A stretch of DNA of 22,284 nt from Bacillota bacterium (GTDB lineage: Bacteria; Bacillota; Clostridia; Tissierellales; Peptoniphilaceae), in contig JAEZWM010000077.1 in the NCBI GenBank assembly GCA_023443025.1, positions 1 to 22,284 on the forward strand, given 5' to 3'. Below are positions 1 through 7,619 of this stretch, in pieces. Position 1 is the first letter of the stretch; every line of letters begins with the position of its first letter. The translations under genes and the position numbers were made by a program. The notes under the pieces are model-generated. The model did no database searches, had not been told where the DNA came from, and saw only the letters and a program-made list of their open reading frames with translations.

Positions 1-30
1 TCCTTCCTCGTACCGATATTTTTCTAACAC

Positions 31-58
31 ACAAGCTCGTGGCATGCCATGAGCTTGT
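31..58. promoter_or_regulatory. 28-bp palindrome upstream of the AEC transporter gene
   Basis: The two arms (ACAAGCTC ... GAGCTTGT) and the centre (GGCATGCC) form a palindrome in which 13 of 14 base pairs are perfect and the other is a G-T. It has no loop and is not followed by a T run, so it does not look like an intrinsic terminator. A TATAAT sequence lies just downstream at 61-66 and the ribosome binding site of the transporter at about 74-79. A dimeric regulator operator near the promoter is the simplest reading, but that function is inferred; no -35 box is convincing. Confidence 0.5.
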
Positions 59-85
59 ATTATAATTAAAACCAGGTGATGAAAT

Positions 86-1003
86 ATGAATTACGCAGGT
101 GTAATATCAGCGATACTGGATATACTCATAATAATAGTACTAGGTTATATTATAAAAAGAACAAATCTGGTAAGCGAAAACATGATAACCGAACTTAATA
201 AACTATGCTTTACTATATTTTTCCCTGTAAAAATTATGATGAGCTTCTATAGAGCCGAGATAGCCGGAATTTTGACTCTTAATTATTTTATATATGTACT
301 TGTGGCAATGCTAGTATCTATGCTGTTTGTAACTTTAATGTCAAGATTTATCTTTAAAAATAAGGAGCATTTTGTTATAAATGCCAATGCATCATATAGA
401 GGAAATTTTATCATTATGTCATTTCCAATACTGGAGTCAATCTACGGAGAACAAGGTATTGCAATCGCAGGAGCTATTACGGGGATATCACAGTTTTTTT
501 ACAATTTTTATTCAATTGGTCTTTTTGAAAGTCTTAAGGGATCTAGGATAAGTATTCCAGAGCAGCTGAAAAAAATTGTCACAACTCCTCTAATGATCGG
601 AGTGTTTGCAGGAGTAATCCTTTATTTTACAAAACTTAATTTATACTTTGCAGAATCTCCACTTAGAACTATCGGTAACCTTGCATCGCCTACTGCTTTG
701 ATTTGTTTAGGATATGGTTTGAATTTAAAGATTGATAAAAAATACCTACCTGATACAGCCTGGACGTCAGTGATAAAACTTATTCTTATGCCGCTAATCG
801 CACTATTAGTAGCAAACTTTTTTAAACTCACAGAAATGCAAAGGATAGTTGCAGTTGTACTTTTTGGGTCTCCAACCGCAGTAAATACTTTTGTATTTTC
901 AAAACACTACAGAGTACTAGAGGACCTTGCAAGATATCATATACTGGTAACTACAATTCTTTATCTTTTTACAATTCTGTTTATGCTTAGAATAGCCGCA
1001 TAA
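86..1003 (+). CDS. AEC-family transporter (auxin efflux carrier / malate permease type)
   Basis: This 305-residue, very hydrophobic protein has about ten predicted membrane segments arranged as two blocks around a short polar stretch near residues 150-165. That matches the length and layout of the AEC (auxin efflux carrier) family of secondary transporters, whose bacterial members include the malate permease MleP. The N-terminal stretch IIKRTNLVSENMITELNKL and the late GSPTAVNTFVFSKHY segment are typical of the family. The start is an ATG with AGGTGATG just upstream. A malic enzyme gene follows 112 bases downstream, which favours malate or a related dicarboxylate as substrate; this is inferred from context and not readable from the protein. 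Other AEC members carry other organic anions. Expression may be governed by the palindrome upstream. Confidence 0.85.
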   Translation: MNYAGVISAILDILIIIVLGYIIKRTNLVSENMITELNKLCFTIFFPVKIMMSFYRAEIAGILTLNYFIYVLVAMLVSMLFVTLMSRFIFKNKEHFVINANASYRGNFIIMSFPILESIYGEQGIAIAGAITGISQFFYNFYSIGLFESLKGSRISIPEQLKKIVTTPLMIGVFAGVILYFTKLNLYFAESPLRTIGNLASPTALICLGYGLNLKIDKKYLPDTAWTSVIKLILMPLIALLVANFFKLTEMQRIVAVVLFGSPTAVNTFVFSKHYRVLEDLARYHILVTTILYLFTILFMLRIAA

Positions 1004-1069
1004 ATATTGCTTTTCAAGTTGAAAAATATTTTGATATTAAATTAATATAGAAGAGTATTAGTTTCTATG

Positions 1070-1091
1070 TTATCATTATAGTAGATGATAA
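1070..1091. promoter_or_regulatory. Inverted repeat in the leader of the malic enzyme gene
   Basis: TTATCAT (1070-1076) and ATGATAA (1085-1091) are perfect inverted copies separated by 8 bases, ending 10 bases before the AGGAGG of the malic enzyme gene. The surrounding 112-base gap has only weak promoter-like hexamers, for example TTGATA at 1031, and no terminator for the upstream gene, so cotranscription with the transporter is possible. The repeat could be an operator or a small RNA hairpin; it is also short enough, in A+T-rich DNA, to be chance. Confidence 0.25.
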
Positions 1092-1115
1092 GAAGAAATT
1101 TAGGAGGTATTTAAA

Positions 1116-2297
1116 ATGGATGTAAAAAACGTTAGAGAAGAAGCGCTAAAACTTCATAAAGACAACCAAGGCAAGATTGAAGTTGTGAGTAAGGTAGCTG
1201 TTAATGATGGCTATGATCTAAGTTTAGCTTACACACCGGGTGTAGCTGAGCCATGCAAAGAAATTGAAAAAGAACCTCACAAAGCATATGAATATACTAA
1301 TAAAGGAAATATGATAGCAGTAGTTACAGATGGTTCAGCTGTTCTGGGACTTGGAAATATCGGAGCACTAGCAGGTATGCCAGTCATGGAAGGTAAAGCA
1401 GTATTATTTAAAGAATTTGGAAATGTAGATGCTTTTCCAATCTGTATTTCAAGTCAAGATCCTGAGGAAATCATCCAAACAGTAAAATTAATCTCGCCTT
1501 CTTTTGGAGGAATTAATCTTGAAGATATCGCAGCACCTGCGTGTTTTGAAATCGAAAGAAGATTGACCGAAGAACTTGATATACCTGTATTTCATGATGA
1601 TCAACATGGAACTGCCGTAGTAGTTCTAGCAGCTGTATTAAATGCTCTAAAATTAGTAAAAAAAGATATCTCGAATATCAAAGTTGCAATTAGTGGAGCA
1701 GGTGCTGCCGGTATAGCAATAGCAAATCTTTTAATTGAAGCCGGTGCAAAAAACATACTGCTATGTAATAGAAACGGAATCCTCGATCCAGGAGATGAAA
1801 AACTAGACGAAGAAAGAAGAAATGTTGCAGAGTATACAAATCCTAACAAGGAAAAAGGATCTCTAACTGATGCTATGAAAAACGCAGACGTATTTATCGG
1901 CGTTTCAGGTCCCGGCATTGTAAGTGTTGATATGGTAAGTGGAATGAATAAAGATGCGATAGTACTTGCTATGGCAAATCCAGTTCCAGAAATCTATCCT
2001 GAAGAGGCGCTTGAAGGTGGTGCTAGGGTAGTCGGAACAGGTAGAAGTGACTTCCCTAACCAAGTAAACAATGTACTAGTATTCCCGGGACTTTTCAGAG
2101 GAGCCCTTGATGTAGAAGCTAGTGTTATAAATACTGAAATGAAGCTTGCTGCAGCCTATGCAATCGCTGAATTAATCGATGAAAGTGAACTTAATGAAGA
2201 ATATATACTTCCAAAAGCATTTGATAAAAGAGTTGGTGAATCCGTAGCTAATAGAGTTGCTGAAGCAGCTAGAAAATCAGGAGTTGCCAGGAAGTAA
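1116..2297 (+). CDS. NAD(P)-dependent malic enzyme (malate dehydrogenase, oxaloacetate-decarboxylating)
   Basis: This cytoplasmic enzyme oxidatively decarboxylates malate to pyruvate and CO2, producing NADH or NADPH. The 393-residue length is that of the short bacterial form. The family landmarks are present: the YTPGVAEPC segment with the catalytic tyrosine at 39, MEGKAVLFKEFG with the catalytic lysine at 94, the metal-binding LEDIAAP segment (E136, D137), the HDDQHGTA motif at 160-167, and a GAGAAG nucleotide-binding loop at 194-199. The start ATG has a strong AGGAGG. It follows an AEC transporter, giving a plausible malate uptake and use pair. NAD versus NADP preference cannot be read from the sequence. 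Confidence 0.95.
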   Translation: MDVKNVREEALKLHKDNQGKIEVVSKVAVNDGYDLSLAYTPGVAEPCKEIEKEPHKAYEYTNKGNMIAVVTDGSAVLGLGNIGALAGMPVMEGKAVLFKEFGNVDAFPICISSQDPEEIIQTVKLISPSFGGINLEDIAAPACFEIERRLTEELDIPVFHDDQHGTAVVVLAAVLNALKLVKKDISNIKVAISGAGAAGIAIANLLIEAGAKNILLCNRNGILDPGDEKLDEERRNVAEYTNPNKEKGSLTDAMKNADVFIGVSGPGIVSVDMVSGMNKDAIVLAMANPVPEIYPEEALEGGARVVGTGRSDFPNQVNNVLVFPGLFRGALDVEASVINTEMKLAAAYAIAELIDESELNEEYILPKAFDKRVGESVANRVAEAARKSGVARK

Positions 2298-2323
2298 TTA
2301 AAGTAAGTGGGAGGAGTGTTGTG

Positions 2324-3391
2324 ATGATTGGTTTTTCTGTTGATCTTAAAGACGATCCTATACTGGTAAAAGAATATATTAAGGTAATGAAAGAGGCTGG
2401 ATTCGATACTGTTTTTACAACTATATTTGTTCCTGATGAAGATAAGTCTATGTACTTAGAAAATATAATTTCTATAGGTGAAACATGTAAAGAGCATGGC
2501 ATGAAGCTTATGCTAAGTACTTCAGAAGAGAGCATTAAAGAAGTAAAACTTGATTTAGATGTTCAAAGATTGAAAGATATAGGAATAACCGGTGTTAGGG
2601 TAACCCATACTATGGATCCTGAAATCGCTGCATTACTATCCGAACATTTTACAGTTGCAATTAGTGCAAGTCATACTTCTTCTGAAGATTTAAAAGTGTT
2701 AAATGAATGCGGAGCTAATCTTTCCAATATTGAAGCATGGTTCTATTACTATGACAGGGCAGAAATTGGTCTGAGTGAAGATTTTATGAGAAACAAAATC
2801 AAGTTTTGGAAGTCCATGGATATAAAAACCACTGCTTTTGCTCCGGGAGATGACCACCATATTGGGCCTTTTGTAGGTAGTTTGACACTTGAAAAACACA
2901 GAGCTAAGCATCCATTATACTCATGTATAGACCTTCTTACAAACTTCGGTATAGACAATGTTATCATTGGTGACTCGCCGCTTCAGCCTAAAACCATCCA
3001 TCAATTTGAAAAGTTTATGGATGAAAATACATTGGTGTTTTATGTCGATGTGCTGGATTATGAATACTTCCCTTTAGTTAAAGGACTTCATAAAAACCGA
3101 ATCGATGAAGCTGAGTATGTAATAAGAGCGGAAGATATGGTATTCCAATCCGATGTTCATGTTGTCAACAGGTACCTGGTAAGTAGACCGCGAGGTTCTT
3201 TAACACTGGATAACTACAAATACGGTAAGTATATGGGAGAATTCCACATCAATAAAGTAGATATGGAGCTGTCAAGGATGGTCAATGTTGTAGCTCATGT
3301 AAGGGAAGAAGATATTGATTTAATCGATGTATGTAGTGGTGGAATGCTATTTGAAATAGTTGATAATGCTGAAGATTCGACCGAGCTATAA
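2324..3391 (+). CDS. MupG/DUF871-like TIM-barrel protein
   Basis: This protein of about 355 residues fits the DUF871 layout: an N-terminal TIM barrel to about residue 240 followed by a small C-terminal domain. Family-like stretches include MKLMLSTSEESIKEV, a tyrosine-rich stretch at 140-150 ending RAEIGL, the PGDDHHIGP loop at 174-182, LEKHR, and a late LDNYKYGKYMGEFHI. Characterised members (MupG) hydrolyse MurNAc-6-phosphate-GlcNAc during cell-wall recycling. From memory, MupG proteins carry HNYYPRPETGL and a PG..RGP loop; here the His-Asn is replaced by Phe-Tyr and the Arg by Ile, so the substrate may differ. There is no mur sugar transporter or etherase nearby. I place the start at this ATG, 7-8 bases after GGGAGGAG; the in-frame GTG three bases earlier is the alternative. 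Confidence 0.75.
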   Translation: MIGFSVDLKDDPILVKEYIKVMKEAGFDTVFTTIFVPDEDKSMYLENIISIGETCKEHGMKLMLSTSEESIKEVKLDLDVQRLKDIGITGVRVTHTMDPEIAALLSEHFTVAISASHTSSEDLKVLNECGANLSNIEAWFYYYDRAEIGLSEDFMRNKIKFWKSMDIKTTAFAPGDDHHIGPFVGSLTLEKHRAKHPLYSCIDLLTNFGIDNVIIGDSPLQPKTIHQFEKFMDENTLVFYVDVLDYEYFPLVKGLHKNRIDEAEYVIRAEDMVFQSDVHVVNRYLVSRPRGSLTLDNYKYGKYMGEFHINKVDMELSRMVNVVAHVREEDIDLIDVCSGGMLFEIVDNAEDSTEL

Positions 3392-3401
3392 GGAGAATAA
3401 C

Positions 3402-3752
3402 TTGTTTAAAGATAAGAAAAATGTACACATCATTATAACCTATGTGGTTTCACTTATACTCCTAAATGCTTCACTATATGTGCTTTTCTCAAACCTACCA
3501 ATAAGCTTTCTATATGTAATTGTGGGTATATACGTTCTGTTCTCAGGACTTGTACAGCATTATTCAAGAAAAGGGGTGTGGCATGGAAACATCCATAGGC
3601 ATAGTAAATATGATTTACTTATTGCACCACTAATCGTAATAATAGTGTTTGCTACATTACAGGGAATGCTTCCTATAATTGTAAGTTTTATTGTTGTAAA
3701 TTTATACCTATTTCAATTATATATCATTAAAATTCTTAATAACGAAAAGTAA
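3402..3752 (+). CDS. Small hydrophobic membrane protein of unknown function
   Basis: I do not recognise the family. This 116-residue protein begins with a short basic segment (FKDKKN) and then has roughly four membrane segments: two in the first 48 residues and two in residues 65-100. A polar patch between them (YSRKGVWHGNIHRHSKYD) contains three histidines. The frame stays open upstream into the end of the previous gene, but the TTG chosen here sits 6 bases after AAGGAG (3390-3395), whereas the upstream ATG at 3360 has no such site. It lies 10 bases after the MupG-like gene and before a bidirectional terminator, so it is probably the last gene of that transcript. Confidence 0.7.
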   Translation: MFKDKKNVHIIITYVVSLILLNASLYVLFSNLPISFLYVIVGIYVLFSGLVQHYSRKGVWHGNIHRHSKYDLLIAPLIVIIVFATLQGMLPIIVSFIVVNLYLFQLYIIKILNNEK

Positions 3753-3753
3753 A

Positions 3754-3776
3754 GCGAAGGGTAACCTTCGCCTTTT
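3754..3776. terminator. Bidirectional intrinsic terminator between convergent genes
   Basis: GCGAAGG and CCTTCGC form a perfect 7-bp stem around a GTAA loop. On the + strand the stem is followed by CTTTTCATTT; on the - strand it is followed by TTTACTTTTCG. It lies between the end of the small membrane protein gene and the end of the minus-strand MBL gene, so it can stop transcription from both sides. Confidence 0.8.
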
Positions 3777-3779
3777 CAT

Positions 3780-4547
3780 TTATTGAGTTTCAAAATTGAT
3801 TAAAAATACCTGATTCTTTTTGAATATAGGTCTAAATACGCTTTTGTATTCCGTAAATTCATTTAAAAATGACAGATTGTAACTTATGTCATCTTTAAAG
3901 TGCATTGGAAAGATAAGACTTGGGTTTACCTTATCCAAAAAGATTTTAAAACCATCTGCATATCTGCTCTTTAATCTTGGATCAAGTGGGAAAAACGCAA
4001 CATCTACGTCATAATTTTTTATTTTATTGATTTCTTTCATAAAGTCCGTTCTCATTTGTTCTCTTTCTTCTTCGGTATCCTCATCCCATATCCAAAGATT
4101 TAAATCTCCTGCATGAAAGATGCTTATACCTTTAAAATCAACTAGATAAGAAAGGCCTTGGTCCGTAGATCCAAAAGTTCTAACGGATAGCTCTCCAAAA
4201 TTATCCATTTCATTAGGTTTCATATAATGTATATTTGGTCCATACATCTTTTTTTTGTCTTCAATAGATGCACCGGAATCACCTAGGTATATTATATTAT
4301 CAACTTTGTTTAATTCGGCTACATCGCTGGATAACACATAAGTAAATTCAGAATTACCCGGAATGGTTAGGATTTCTTCATTAAAATGATCGCTATGAGC
4401 ATGAGTTACAAAAAAAGTTGGATTTTTTCCTTCATCTTTGAATTTTGGTAGAGAACCGGAAAAATAATCAAAAATCAGCACATCATTACCTGATGATATC
4501 GAATACCCACTATGATAAATATACTTAATAACCATTTGTTTCATCAT
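3780..4547 (-). CDS. MBL-fold (metallo-beta-lactamase superfamily) metal-dependent hydrolase
   Basis: This 255-residue cytoplasmic protein has the superfamily metal-binding set: THAHSDH (H49, H51, D53, H54), FHAGD (H145, D148) and a late PMHF (H216). The opening, YHSGYSISSGNDVLIFDYF, is the usual first strand pair of the UlaG/RomA-like branch, which includes lactonases and phosphodiesterases. No substrate can be assigned. A GTG at 4553 extends the frame but overlaps the ribosome binding site, so I start at the ATG 5 bases after AGGAG; an ATG three bases later is also possible. It is the only minus-strand gene here, divergent from the sugar kinase operon and convergent with region 1. Confidence 0.85.
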   Translation of the reverse strand: MMKQMVIKYIYHSGYSISSGNDVLIFDYFSGSLPKFKDEGKNPTFFVTHAHSDHFNEEILTIPGNSEFTYVLSSDVAELNKVDNIIYLGDSGASIEDKKKMYGPNIHYMKPNEMDNFGELSVRTFGSTDQGLSYLVDFKGISIFHAGDLNLWIWDEDTEEEREQMRTDFMKEINKIKNYDVDVAFFPLDPRLKSRYADGFKIFLDKVNPSLIFPMHFKDDISYNLSFLNEFTEYKSVFRPIFKKNQVFLINFETQ

Positions 4548-4581
4548 TTTCACTCCTGACTGAAATATTTAGTCTATATCT

Positions 4582-4603
4582 ATTATACCTTATTGTGACA
4601 ATA
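4582..4603 (-). promoter_or_regulatory. Candidate minus-strand promoter with an overlapping 13-bp palindrome
   Basis: Read on the minus strand, TATAAT lies at 4587-4582, about 35 bases before the MBL gene start. Immediately upstream is the palindrome TATTGTGACAATA (4591-4603), symmetrical except for its central base. The hexamer 17 bases upstream of the -10 is a poor -35 (T-rich). A good -10, weak -35 and palindrome in the spacer suggest a regulated promoter. The site lies in the gap between two divergent genes and could also affect the kinase operon; no regulator can be named. Confidence 0.4.
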
Positions 4604-4693
4604 ATAAAAAAACTTTAGCTTACTCATTAAAATGGGTATACAATATTAGAGTGATACATATAATAAAAGAAGACAAAAGACGGGAGAATGGCT

Positions 4694-5617
4694 ATGATTT
4701 ATACTGTTACGCTAAATCCATCTGTAGATATGTTGGTAAGATTGGATAATCTGGAGTTTGGTTCAGTGACAAGAATGAAAAAGGATAAGAGAATACCTGG
4801 AGGAAAAGGTATAAATGTTTCCAGAGTCCTTAGACAGCTGGGTATTCCTTCAGTAGCGACCGGTTTTATCGGTGGATTTACAGGAAAATTTATTACCGAT
4901 TGGCTAAAAAAAGAAGATATTCAACTTGGATTTATTGATATAATGGATGAAACAAGAATAAACATTAAGCTTCTTACTACAAGCGATAATGTTTCAACGA
5001 GTATAAATGGAAAGGGACCAAATGTATCAAGAGTTGAAGTCCAAGAGTTTTTGTATTATATGTCAAGAGTTAGAGAAGGGGATGTAGTGATAATTAGTGG
5101 TAGCATACCCCCATCAGTAGATAGGGACATCTACCAAAGACTTGTAAATATTTGTAATGCCAATAAAGCTGAGTTTGTAATAGATACCGATCTTGACCTA
5201 GTCTATGACTCGTTGAGATTCAAGCCACTGTTAATAAAACCTAATCTGGATGATATAGAAAAAATGTTTGGGAAAAAGGTCACTGACTATGATGATCTTA
5301 TTCCATATGGACAAAAGCTACTGGATATGGGAGCAAAAAACGCGATTATTTCGTTAGGATTAGATGGATCGATTCTGTTTACCGGGGATTCTGTTTACAG
5401 AGTTTATGGTGTAGAGGGCGAGTGTAGAGACTATCTTGGAGCACGTGACTCTATGATAGGAGGATTTATAGGAACCCTTTTTAGAAGCTCAAACAAGGTA
5501 GAGGCGTTCAGAATGGCAACTGCTGCGGCCTCTGCAACAGCTTTTACAGATGGAATTGCTATGATAGATGAAATTCTGGAACAAAAAGATAAAGTGGTAA
5601 TAGATAAAATTATGTAG
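4694..5617 (+). CDS. PfkB/FruK-family sugar kinase (1-phosphofructokinase-like) with altered GAGD motif
   Basis: This 307-residue protein has the order of motifs of the 1-phosphofructokinase/tagatose-6-phosphate kinase branch of PfkB kinases: TLNPSVDM near the N-terminus, PGGKGINVSRVL near residues 36-48, ETRINIKL, SGSIPPS, LIKPNLDDIE and ISLGLDG. Such enzymes phosphorylate sugar phosphates with ATP. The second PfkB signature is changed: GAGDS reads GARDS, with Arg at 251 (codon CGT, 5444-5446) and the catalytic Asp kept at 252. The lost glycine belongs to the anion hole, so activity may be altered or absent. The start is the ATG 6 bases after GGAGA; an ATG six bases earlier lies too close to that site. 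No fructose PTS is adjacent. First gene of a four-gene run. Confidence 0.85.
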   Translation: MIYTVTLNPSVDMLVRLDNLEFGSVTRMKKDKRIPGGKGINVSRVLRQLGIPSVATGFIGGFTGKFITDWLKKEDIQLGFIDIMDETRINIKLLTTSDNVSTSINGKGPNVSRVEVQEFLYYMSRVREGDVVIISGSIPPSVDRDIYQRLVNICNANKAEFVIDTDLDLVYDSLRFKPLLIKPNLDDIEKMFGKKVTDYDDLIPYGQKLLDMGAKNAIISLGLDGSILFTGDSVYRVYGVEGECRDYLGARDSMIGGFIGTLFRSSNKVEAFRMATAAASATAFTDGIAMIDEILEQKDKVVIDKIM

Positions 5618-5626
5618 GGGGTAGTT

Positions 5627-6421
5627 ATGAAAGTATTTATTAGTGTTGACATAGGTGGAACTTGCGGTTCTACCGGTTACGAAATGTGGCATTTTGAACA
5701 AGATGAATTAAATAATCAACTTAGGATTATGAACGATGAACTAATTACTGTCTGCAATGCAATTAACGACATGGAAAGTACCAGTGAAATTACCATCAAA
5801 GATTCTTTTGGAAATGCTACAGGAGTTGATATTGCAAGATTACCGGCAAACACATCCGTAATTAGAGGCTGGGATGGCGGACCTATGGGAACTATGCAGG
5901 GTTTAAATGAAAGCTATGATATGAGTATGCTTGTTGGATATAATAGCGAAGCCTATACAAGATCGACCAGTATTATTGGCAGAATTGATAGAGAAATTAC
6001 AGAGCTTAAGATCAATGGAGCAGTTGCATCTGAGTTTTTAATTTCTTACTATACATCACTTTATTTAGGGGTACCGGTACGTTTTGTATCAGGCGATAAG
6101 ACTCTATGTGATATGATTGAAATAATGGACTCATCGATCAATACTGTATATACCGTAGAAAAAATCGGTGCTTCTGTAATTTCAGATACACCTGAGTTTG
6201 TAAATCAACTTATATATAAAGAGGCACAAAGAGCGTTGTCAAGCGACAGTCCGTTGACGGGACAGCTGCCGGAGGTTTTTGAAGTAGAGATAGAGTATAG
6301 GCAGATGCCTTTCGCTTATAGAGCCAGTTTTTATCCAGGAACTATATTAACCGACCCCAGAACTATAAAATATAGTTCAAACGATTTTATGGAAGTACTT
6401 AGATTATTGATGTTCATATAG
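5627..6421 (+). CDS. M55 (DppA-type) D-aminopeptidase homologue, probable pseudoenzyme
   Basis: This 264-residue protein aligns along nearly its whole length with B. subtilis DppA, a self-compartmentalising zinc D-aminopeptidase of about 274 residues. Shared landmarks are MKVFISVDIGG, the KDSFGNATG segment (DppA NDSHS), MLVGYN (DppA FLGYH), VRFVSGD and FYPGTILTDP. By recalled alignment the DppA metal ligands Asp8, Glu10, His60, His104 and Glu133 become Asp8, Gly10, Phe61, Asn106 and Glu136, and the catalytic His115 has no counterpart. The only histidine in the protein is H22, outside these sites. Zinc peptidase activity is therefore unlikely; a binding, scaffold or new role is more plausible. 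The gene follows the kinase by 9 bases, with GGGGG upstream of its ATG, and is followed closely by a PLP enzyme. The frame is intact, so it is not a decayed gene. Confidence 0.85.
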   Translation: MKVFISVDIGGTCGSTGYEMWHFEQDELNNQLRIMNDELITVCNAINDMESTSEITIKDSFGNATGVDIARLPANTSVIRGWDGGPMGTMQGLNESYDMSMLVGYNSEAYTRSTSIIGRIDREITELKINGAVASEFLISYYTSLYLGVPVRFVSGDKTLCDMIEIMDSSINTVYTVEKIGASVISDTPEFVNQLIYKEAQRALSSDSPLTGQLPEVFEVEIEYRQMPFAYRASFYPGTILTDPRTIKYSSNDFMEVLRLLMFI

Positions 6422-6431
6422 GAGGAATAAA

Positions 6432-7619
6432 TTGTATAATTTTAAAACTTTTACCAATAGACGAAAGCTGGGTTCTGCTAAGTACAAAAGAATGGAGGAG
6501 CTAAATCCTAATCTAGCCGAAGAGATTATACCACTTAGCGTTGCCGACATGGAGTTTAACACTGCTCCTGAGATTACCGACGGTCTAAGAGAATATCTGG
6601 AGGATTCACTACTTGGGTACCCGGTTCTAACAGATGAATACAAAGAAATTGTCAAAAACTGGTTTAGTAGAAAATACCACTGGAATATCGAAGGAGACTG
6701 GATAGTAGAAACTCCAGGGGTTGTACCTGCGCTTTACGCTGCTGTTGAAGCGTTTACCGAGGTAGATGATGGGGTAATTATATTTACTCCTGTCTATGGT
6801 CCTTTTTATACTGCAATTTCAGACAATGATAGAAGAATTATTAAAAGTCCACTTATCTATGATGGCAGATACAAGATTGACTTTGAAGACCTTGAGAGAA
6901 AAGCAAAAGATCCTAAAAACAAGCTCTTGTTATTCTGTAATCCACACAATCCGGTAGGAAGGGTTTGGACAAAGGGTGAACTTGAAAGAGTCGGTAAAAT
7001 CTGCTTAGAGAATGATGTCGTCATACTCTCTGATGAAATCCACGCGGATATTATTATGCCCGGTTTTGAATTTCAATCTTTTGGAAATGTATCAGAAGAA
7101 CTATCTGATAACGTAATTGTGTCATCTGCACCTAGTAAGACTTTCAATATAGCAGGTCTTTATACTTCAAATAATATAGCAAAAAATCCTGAGCTACGTG
7201 AGAGTTTTTCAACGGCACTTGAGAGAAAACATTTGAAAGGGGCTAATATACTGGGACTTAAAGCTTGTGAACTGGCATATACCAAATGCGATGATTGGCT
7301 AAGTGAGCTTATTGAAGTATTGGATGAAAATAGAATTTTTGTTATTGATTATTTTAAAAACGAAATACCCGAAGTAATTGCACATGACATTGAAGGGACA
7401 TTTTTAATATGGCTTGATTTCAGAAGACTGGGTATGTCAGACACTGAGTTAGACGAATTTTTAGAAAATGAGGCTGAGCTAATCTTAACAGATGGAAAGT
7501 TTTTTGGAACGGAAGGTAAAGGCTTTAAAAGAATTAATATAGGTTGTCCAAAGAGCACGCTTGAAACCTCATTAAATAGGCTAAAAACGGCTTTGGAAGC
7601 AAGGAGGCAACATGACTAG
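6432..7619 (+). CDS. MalY/PatB-type PLP-dependent aminotransferase / cystathionine beta-lyase
   Basis: This 395-residue protein belongs to aminotransferase class I/II, in the MalY/PatB branch that mainly contains C-S beta-lyases cleaving cystathionine or cysteine. The branch signature PLSVADMEFNTAPEI lies near the N-terminus, followed by NPHNPVGRVWT, LSDEIHADIIM, and the PLP-binding SAPSKTFNIAGL with the Schiff-base lysine at 236. All expected cofactor residues appear intact, unlike the two preceding genes. The start is TTG, 5 bases after AGGAGG (6420-6425), and gives the normal family N-terminus. The gene starts 10 bases after the M55 homologue and overlaps the next gene by 8 bases, implying translational coupling. 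Whether it is a lyase or a transaminase cannot be decided from sequence. Confidence 0.9.
   Translation: MYNFKTFTNRRKLGSAKYKRMEELNPNLAEEIIPLSVADMEFNTAPEITDGLREYLEDSLLGYPVLTDEYKEIVKNWFSRKYHWNIEGDWIVETPGVVPALYAAVEAFTEVDDGVIIFTPVYGPFYTAISDNDRRIIKSPLIYDGRYKIDFEDLERKAKDPKNKLLLFCNPHNPVGRVWTKGELERVGKICLENDVVILSDEIHADIIMPGFEFQSFGNVSEELSDNVIVSSAPSKTFNIAGLYTSNNIAKNPELRESFSTALERKHLKGANILGLKACELAYTKCDDWLSELIEVLDENRIFVIDYFKNEIPEVIAHDIEGTFLIWLDFRRLGMSDTELDEFLENEAELILTDGKFFGTEGKGFKRINIGCPKSTLETSLNRLKTALEARRQHD

Noticed and set aside
3360..3401. ATG start for the small membrane protein inside the MupG-like gene
   Set aside because: No ribosome binding site precedes it; the TTG at 3402 follows AAGGAG at the right distance.
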